From positions 16,332,346-16,396,345 of the forward strand of contig CM036215.1 in the NCBI GenBank assembly GCA_020631735.1: a DNA stretch of 64,000 nucleotides, written 5' to 3'. The position numbers were made by a program, and so were the translations under genes. Positions 57,565 to 64,000 of the stretch are shown piece by piece. The notes beneath the pieces were generated by a model. The model saw nothing but the letters and a program-made list of their open reading frames with translations. It had not been told where the DNA came from and searched no databases. Position 1 is the first letter of the stretch. Every line of letters begins with the position of its first letter. Origin of the DNA: Saccharum officinarum (lineage: Eukaryota > Streptophyta > Magnoliopsida > Poales > Poaceae).

Positions 57565-58243
57565 AGTGAGTCTTTTCCGTGTATGCTATTATAAAAGTTT
57601 ATAATTTCTTCTGTGTCACTTAAAAAGTTTGGTGGACTTCAGCGCCACTGTTTTAAACTTTTTTCCCTCCATGCCACTACCATCAGATTAGGCTCTACCG
57701 GTGTTAAAGTACATGTATAAAAAGTCAAAAATACCCTTAGGTCTAAATATGTTATTAATTGTTTGAGCATCTTAACGACTTCAAATGAAAAAACTCAAAA
57801 CTAGAAAGTTGTAGATCTCGTCGAGGTCTACAATTTTCATATAAAAATTATTTTTATTTAATTCTGCAAAAAAATATGATTTGATATGATTAATATGTCT
57901 TAGAAAAATAATATATATTTTTTGTGAAATTAAATAAAGATATTTTTTATATGAAAATTGTAGATCTCGATGAGATTGTAGACCTCGACGAGACCTACAA
58001 CTTTCTAGTTTTGAGTTTTTTTTATTTGAAGTCGTTAAGATGCTAAAAAATTAATAGCATATTTAAACCTAAGGGTATTTTTGACTTTTCACACCTGCAG
58101 TTGACACCGTTAGAGCTCAGTCTGACGGCAGTGGCATGGAGGGCAAAAAAGTTTAGAGCAGTGGCGCTGAAGTCCACCAAACTTTTTCAATGACACAAAA
58201 GAAATTGCGAACTTTTATAATGGCATACACGGAAGAGACTTTT
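57565..58243. mobile_element. Fold-back element, about 680 bp, long inverted arms
   Basis: Left arm TCTTTTCCGTGTATGC...AAGTTTGGTGGACTTCAGCG and right arm CGCTGAAGTCCACCAAACTT...GCATACACGGAAGAGAC are inverted copies. Further inside, GTTGTAGATCTCGTCGAGG and its complement near 57970-58000 pair too. No coding sequence. Unrelated in sequence to the fold-back at 55595. Confidence 0.8.
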
Positions 58244-58270
58244 TTTTTAGAGTGATGACGATCGTTGGCC

Positions 58271-58430
58271 TCGGCTGCGCACATCGCAAGGGCAAGGCAG
58301 GACGAACATCCGTGAAATAATCCATTGGCATACACTGATACACATGCACTGACAAGTGGAGGTGCTTCGGCTGCGCACATCTGTGAAAGTGGAAATAATC
58401 CTATTGGCATACACTGATACACATGCACTT
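58271..58430. repeat. Direct duplication of about 75 bp
   Basis: TCGGCTGCGCACATC followed by GTGAAA...AATAATCC and TTGGCATACACTGATACAC occurs at 58271-58352 and again at 58366-58430 with small differences. No gene associated. Confidence 0.7.
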
Positions 58431-58474
58431 TGCATGTAACTCCTCCACTTGTGGGCAATGTATTGTTTTGCAAC

Positions 58475-58922
58475 CCTCTAAGACTGCTCGCATGGCATAC
58501 TCTAAACCATACTCTAAAATTTTAGAGTATGAATATAGAGTAAAAACTGCTGCACTGGGTACTCTAAAACGATACTCTATCATTTCTCTCACTCTATATT
58601 TAGAGTAGTACAGTGTTTACTCTATAGTGGACAGTGACGGACCCCACTAGCTAAACAGAGAAAAAAATATTATAACTCACAAACCAAAAATCCAAATTAA
58701 ATTTCGATTGCACCATTAAATTCGTCTCAATAAATCCTTCAAAACTAGATCACACATGGATATATTTAGATAAAGTAACAAGTGGGTCACATAGTGGATA
58801 GAGTGGATAGAGAATGATATAGAGGATGGATGGGTGCGGGAGAATTGAGTATAGAGGAGAGAATCTTGCTGACTAGGACGTATAGAGGATGAATATAGAG
58901 GTTTATGAGTGCGAATAGCCTA
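58475..58922. other. Possible MITE, AT-rich
   Basis: Repeated ACTCTAAA/TTTAGAGT words at the left and GAGGATGAATATAGAGG at the right, with weakly matching ends GACTGCTCGCA and TGCGAATAGCC. It could be a hAT-type MITE; the boundaries are uncertain. Confidence 0.35.
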
Positions 58923-58998
58923 AGTTGCAGAGACAATGTAATAGGCTCGTTCAATTCGTTTATCATGATTTCAAATCCCATGGCAATATACAACATAA

Positions 58999-59242
58999 GG
59001 GTGTGTTCACTTCGCGAAAAGTAGCTGAAAAGTTACTGTAGCATCTTTCGTTGTTATTTGGCAAAATTTGTCCAATTATGGACTAACTAGGCTCAAAAGA
59101 TTCGTCCCGACATTTACAGACAAACTATGCAATTAGTTATCTTTTTTACCTACGTTTAATACTCCATGCATGCGTCGAAAGATTTGATGTAATGTGTGTA
59201 AGAGGAAATATTTTGGGTTGGGAGGGGGAAGTGAACGAGGCT
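58999..59242. mobile_element. Tourist-like MITE
   Basis: Left GGGTGTGTTCACTTCGCG and right GAAGTGAACGAGGC ends, with the family core GACTAACTAGGCTC, AAGATTCGTCCCG and CAAACTATGCAATTAG. Related to 12545-12889. Confidence 0.65.
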
Positions 59243-59249
59243 AAATAGA

Positions 59250-59511
59250 TCTCACAAACACATAATGTTATTTTCAAATAAAATGATTACAGCAACAAAT
59301 CTCAAATCTGTCCAGAATTCTGGTTGTATGTTTATCATACGCATGCCAAATCAAACATTTGGCCGCAACTATACCTCCAACTTGGCACAGTAGTAAACAT
59401 TAGCTGAATCTTTATTACGGAGGCTACACAGTACAGTAGTAACCTTAACACAAAAATAAGGAGTAAACGTGGCACAATCAAAGGGATTTGCAGACTTGGG
59501 AGAGAGCCTTA
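59250..59511 (-). other. Possible 3' exon end or 3' UTR of an unidentified transcript
   Basis: On the minus strand, directly after the copia fragment breaks off, comes a short in-frame tail ending at a TGA near 59478. About 230 bp of AT-rich sequence with an AATAAAG signal (about 59416-59422) follows. It does not match copia RNase H. It could be the end of a host gene or simply noncoding sequence. Confidence 0.3.
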
Positions 59512-62428
59512 AACATGCCACTTGTGCTCTTTCTATTGATCTTGCAACCCCCATAGTTGGAGTCCGAATATCCAATCAATTCAAACTTTGATCTCTTGGG
59601 ATACCATAGTCCAACATCTCTTGTTTGCTTCAAGTACCTCAATATTCTTTTTGCGGCCGTGAGATGACTCTCTCTAGGTGAGGCTTGATATCTAGCACAC
59701 ATACAAACACTAAACATGACATCCGGCCTTGATGCGGTGACATAGAGTAGACTTCAATCAAAGACCGATATTCCTTTTGATTCACTATTTTGTCATCAAG
59801 ATCACTATCCAAAATTGCCATTTGTACCCATTGGAGTTGAAATTAGCTTTGCATCTTGCATTCCAAACTTCTTCAACATGTCCCTTATGTATTTCCCTTC
59901 ACTCACAAATGTCCCATTCTTCAATTGTTTGACTTGGAGACCAAGTAGCTAAGTTCACCAATCATAGACATTTTAAACTCTTTGGCCATCATAGCACCAA
60001 ATTCTTCACAATAAGCTTGATCGGTTGATCCAAAGATGATGTCATCAAATATATATTTGCACTATGAATAGATCATTTCCAATCTTCTTGGTGAATAGAG
60101 TTGTATCAACCTTGCCCATCTTGAATCCCTTAGAGAGAAGGAAATCCCTTAGCCTCTCATACCATGATCTAGGTGCTTGCTTTAAGCCATATAAAGCCTT
60201 CTTCAACTTGTATATATGGTTGGGTTTCTTGTCATCTTCAAATCCGGGAGGTTGCTCAACAAATACTAACTCATTGATGATTCCATTGAGAAATGCACTT
60301 TTGACATCCATTTGATATAGTTTGATATTGTGTGCACAAGCATAAGCCAATAGAATCCTTATTGCCTCCAATCTTGCCACGGGAGCATATGTCTCATCAT
60401 AGTCAAGACCTTCTACTTGAGTGTAACCTTGAGCAACTAGTCTTGCTTTGTTTTTCACCACAATGCCATCTTGATCTTGCTTGTTTTAAACATCCACTTG
60501 GTTCCAATCACATTGTAGTCATTTGGTCTTTCTACCAATTCTCAAACATCATTTCTTGTGAAATTGTTAAGTTCTTCTTGCATAGCCATGATCCAATCGG
60601 CATCCCTCAAAGCTTCTTCTATTTTCTTTGGTTCTATAGTTGACACAAATGATGCATGCTCACAAATCCGGGAGGTTGCTCAACAAATACAAACTCATTG
60701 ATGATTCCATTGAGAAATGCACTTTTGACATCCATTTGATATATTGATATTGTGTGCACAAGCATAAGCCAATAGAATCCTTATTGCCTCCAATCTTGTC
60801 ACGGGAGCATATGTCTCATCATAGTCAAGACCTTCTACTTGAGTGTAACCTTGAGCAACTAGTCTTGCTTTGTTTTTCACCACAATGCCATCTTGATCTT
60901 GCTTGTTTTTAAACATCCACTTGGTTCCAATCATATTGTAGTCATTTGGTCTTTCTACCAATTCTCAAACATCATTTCTTGTGAAATTATTAAGTTCTTC
61001 TTGCATAGCCATGATCCAATCGGCATCCCTCAAAGCTTCTTCTATTTTCTTTGGTTCTATAGTTGACACAAATGATGCATGCACCAAATCCAGGAGATTG
61101 CTCAACAAATACTAACTCATTGATGATTCCATTGAGAAATGCACTTTTGACATCCATTTGATATAGTTTGATATTGTGTGCACAAGCATAAGCCAATAGA
61201 ATCCTTATTGCCTCCAATCTTGCCACGGGAGCATATGTCTCATCATAGTCAAGACCTTCTACTTGAGTGTAACCTTGAGCAACTAGTCTTGCTTTGTTTT
61301 TCACCACAATGCCATCTTGAGCTTGCTTGTTTTTAAACATCCACTTGGTTCCAATCACATTGTAGTCATTTGGTCTTTCTACCAATTCTCAAACATCATT
61401 TCTTGTGAAATTGTTAAGTTCTTCTTGCATAGCCATGATCCAATCGGCATCCCTCAAAGCTTCTTCTATTTTCTTTGGTTCTATAGTTGACACAAATGAT
61501 GCATGCTCACAAAACATAGCCAATCTTGATCTTGTTAGCACACCACTTCTAATATCACCAATAACACTATCAATGGGGTGATCTCTTGCAACATGTTGTG
61601 GTTGGAGTACTTGCACTTAATTGCTTGAGCTTGGTTGATCACTTGATGTATCTCGATGAGATGAACTAGCACCATGATCTTGCACTTGGGAGTCACTAGC
61701 TACCTTGAATGGAGAATTGAGCACTTGATCTTTATTATCATCTTGAATATCAATTACTTGCTTTGCTCTAATGTCCCCAATGTCCATGTTCTTCATTGCT
61801 TCCACCAATAGAGTTCCACCAACATCATCTAGATTCTCTTCTTCATCTTGTGACCCATTGGTTTCATCAAATTGCACATCATGGACTTCTTCTAGAATAC
61901 CACTTGAATTGTTACAAACTCTATAAGCTTTGCTTGTAGTTGAATAACCAAGTAGGAACCCCTCATCACATCTCTTGTCAAACTTTCCTAATCTAGTGCC
62001 CTTCTTCAAGATATAACATTTACAACCAAACACCCTAAAGTAAGAAATATTTGGCTTTCTTCCATGAAGTAGCTTATATGGGTCTTCTCTAGCAATGGAT
62101 GACAATATAGTCTATTGATGTAGTAGCAAGCGGTATTGATTGCTTCATCCCAAAATGATTGACTCACATTGTACTCATGAAGCATTGATCTACCCATATC
62201 AAGCAATGTTCTATTCTTTCTCTCATTAGGCCATTTGATTGTGGAGTGTACTTGGTCGAGAATTGATGTCTAATGCCATAGTGATCACAAAGTTCTTTAA
62301 TTCTTGTATTCTTGAACTCACTTCCATTGTCACTTCTCACTTTCTTGATTCTAATCTCAAACTCATTGTGAACTCTACTGAGAAAGGTCTTGAAGGTGTC
62401 AAACACTTCACTTTTATCACTAAGAAAG
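59512..62428 (-). pseudogene. Sirevirus-like copia pol fragment with internal triplication
   Basis: Minus strand, reading from the N gap: integrase core (IKKVRSDNGSEF, PYKLLHGRKPNISYFRVFGCKCY), acidic linker, RT start ([22 protein letters not shown]), RT body ([28 protein letters not shown]) and RNase H (IGYSDSNYGGCKINRKSTSG), where it stops abruptly at about 59512. The linker-RT segment is present three times (60241-60664, 60665-61086, 61087-61507). Frameshifts are frequent. It is cut by the N gap, so gag and protease are not visible. Confidence 0.85.
60241..61507 (-). repeat. Tandem triplication of about 422 bp inside pol
   Basis: Three head-to-tail units start at 60241, 60665 and 61087 with AATCC(G/A)GGAG(G/A)TTGCTCAAC and run through [11 protein letters not shown] start and linker codons. 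Units are near-identical with a few substitutions and small indels, and unit boundaries coincide with AATC/CACAAA junction sequence, suggesting unequal exchange or replication slippage. Confidence 0.9.
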
Positions 62429-62528
62429 NNNNNNNNNNNNNNNNNNNNNNNNNNNNNNNNNNNNNNNNNNNNNNNNNNNNNNNNNNNNNNNNNNNNNNNN
62501 NNNNNNNNNNNNNNNNNNNNNNNNNNNN
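62429..62528. other. Assembly gap of exactly 100 N
   Basis: Placeholder gap. On its left is a minus-strand pol fragment, on its right a plus-strand env-like fragment, so they are not one continuous element. Confidence 0.95.
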
Positions 62529-64000
62529 TATGTCAGTTGATCCACCTGTAGCACCTTCAGAAGGGACAGCGGAACACCAGCTCAGACTCCATCACATCGC
62601 TGCTCCACACGCACACGGACTCAGGTGACTCCCAGGCCAGAGGGCCAGCGTCGTGGAGGACGTTCACCTCCGAGAGTTAGAGAGGTACACCCCCAGTTGA
62701 GCACTTTGACTTGAGAGTGCTACTGCACGACAGTTGCAAAGTTTGAGATTGTTGAGGTCAGCCGGTGGTTCCCACCTCAGAGGGACTCCAAAAGCTTCAG
62801 AGGATTCTATACTCCTCTCCAGAGAGGACTTTTACAGAGCTCTTGTTGACAGTGGCATTGCTTTCGACCACAGAGGTTCTGTCGCATTGAGTCACTTATT
62901 GAGATAGTGGGTGAGCAGCTACGTCCGCACCTGTCCTATCTACCAGGCCTGTCAGATTTTCTTGGACGGACAGGTGCATACTGCGGCACTTGGTTAGGGA
63001 GTTCTATGCTTCATTATGGATTGATCCAGCCATGAGTTCATACACTTTGCATTCAGAGGCCGCGACCGCAGACTGTACAGCTCCAGAGTACGGAGATTCT
63101 CAAACTCCCAACTTCAGACACGAAGATTCACCAGCTCTGCTTTGGTCAGACAGCTCCACCTAGACCCCTCATGGCGTTCTGTGCCACCAACAGACCTGAT
63201 CCGACCCTGTTTTCATGAGCCTTTTGCGAAGGTTCTCGTCGCACACCTGCCAGTCTGACACGATTGCTCGAGTCTTGGATGCTATTGTCAGACGCACTCT
63301 TCTTCCCAGACTTGGTTACAGAAGGGGACTCACCAGGATGCAGCTTTGGGTTATTCACCACCTTCTTTCATAGACACCTTTTGACATTTGGATCTTATGT
63401 CAGTGAGATGGAGGACACCCTGGCAGAAGGCTTCAAGGGACACCGTCGGCTGCCCTATGCTCATGGATTTGTTCATTATCAGATCTGCACTTGAGCTGCC
63501 TTCAGAAATATAGTGCTGAGATAACTGAAACCACTACTGCTTTTCCTGAGTATGATATTCGTCAGCTATGGGCTTCAGTTACTAGAGCAGCCCCCAGCAC
63601 CAGGACAGAGAGAGAGACCTGAGTGCCCGAGACAGCGGCTGAGCAGGATGCGACCATACAGGGTCTTGCTGAGGCAGAACTTGCAGATCTAGATGCTCAG
63701 CCCCGCTGATATAGCTGAGGATGAGGCCTCTGACAGCACTGACGAGGACTATCAGCCCATCCCCAGGTATCGTCTCCTAGGCCTCACGACCACGAGGCCG
63801 GTGGCTCTGGTTCAGCCTCCCGCTCAGACCCAGCCATGGTGGCTATACTTGAGAGGCTGACCCAGGCATAGGAGCGACAGGAGCTTCAGCTACAGAGACA
63901 GGCTCAGGACACAGCTGCTGCGTTTGCACAGATACAAGCTCGACAGATGAGTTCCAAAAACAGCAGCTTGAGATACAGCGCCACAGGTCGAGATGCAGCG
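62529..64000 (+). pseudogene. Sirevirus env-like gene, copy 3, decayed and partial
   Basis: Aligns along its length with 919-2440 of copy 1, from the MSVDPP segment into the Gln-rich coiled coil, and runs off the window. It has many one-base losses (for example in the GGVWCQ/HGG area and around 63000-63250) and stops, so no long frame survives; it is clearly older or from another subfamily. It has lost more bases than copies 1 and 2, and shows no clear bias towards CAG-to-TAG stops, because frameshifts dominate. Confidence 0.85.

Noticed and set aside
62239..62628. ORF spanning the second N gap
   Set aside because: It reads through 100 N and joins two unrelated repeats.

Overview
The window looks like nuclear DNA from a large-genome grass, most likely a panicoid/Andropogoneae species (inference). 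The signs are Sirevirus-type copia elements with GACCGGACGCG palindrome arrays, Tourist and Stowaway MITEs, GC-rich 5' ends on the host genes, a (TTG)n-tailed RTE LINE and two nuclear tRNA genes. Most of the sequence is nested transposons. Two runs of exactly 100 N (218-317 and 62429-62528) are scaffold placeholders, so the order across them is not proven.

Left part (1-12050): an LTR scrap, then the 3' half of a Sirevirus (318-5173). It carries the extra 'env-like' ORF, a polypurine tract and a 3' LTR, and it cuts into a Ty3/gypsy element lying on the minus strand (5174-11179; protease, gag, a pre-gag ORF, PBS and a 3-kb 5' LTR).

Nest A (12051-24541): a 5'-truncated L1 LINE with a 14-bp target-site duplication (TSD). 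It was later hit by a Tourist-like MITE (TSD TCA), a gypsy-type solo LTR (TSD TATAG) and a copia element with identical 120-bp LTRs (TSD CTTTC). The copia element itself contains a 3'-truncated Sirevirus-type LTR.

Host islands: an intronless PPR gene (minus, 25746-27332), tRNA-Lys(TTT) at 28675, tRNA-Ala(TGC) at 31325, a single-exon Qa-SNARE syntaxin gene (minus, 32090-33004), and a nine-exon TH1 gene for thiamine biosynthesis (minus, 51625-55543). I rebuilt the TH1 exons by splice sites and reading phase; they sum to 1635 bp, an exact multiple of three.

Nest B (33222-50700): a small Mutator-like terminal-inverted-repeat element (9-bp TSD) holds a nearly full-length RTE LINE, which holds a complete 13.3-kb Sirevirus on the minus strand (TSD GTGTT; both LTRs, PBS, gag, pol, env-like unit, PPT).

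Right part (55590-64000): two 700-bp fold-back elements and several MITEs, a copia pol fragment with a 422-bp tandem triplication, a gap, then a third and badly decayed env-like fragment running off the window.

The best leads are the Sirevirus env-like unit, which appears to have its own palindrome array, TATA-like box, GC-rich leader and conserved short intron, and the pattern of decay: premature stops in these elements are nearly all C-to-T or G-to-A changes, and all five in the paired env-like ORFs are CAG to TAG at CHG sites.
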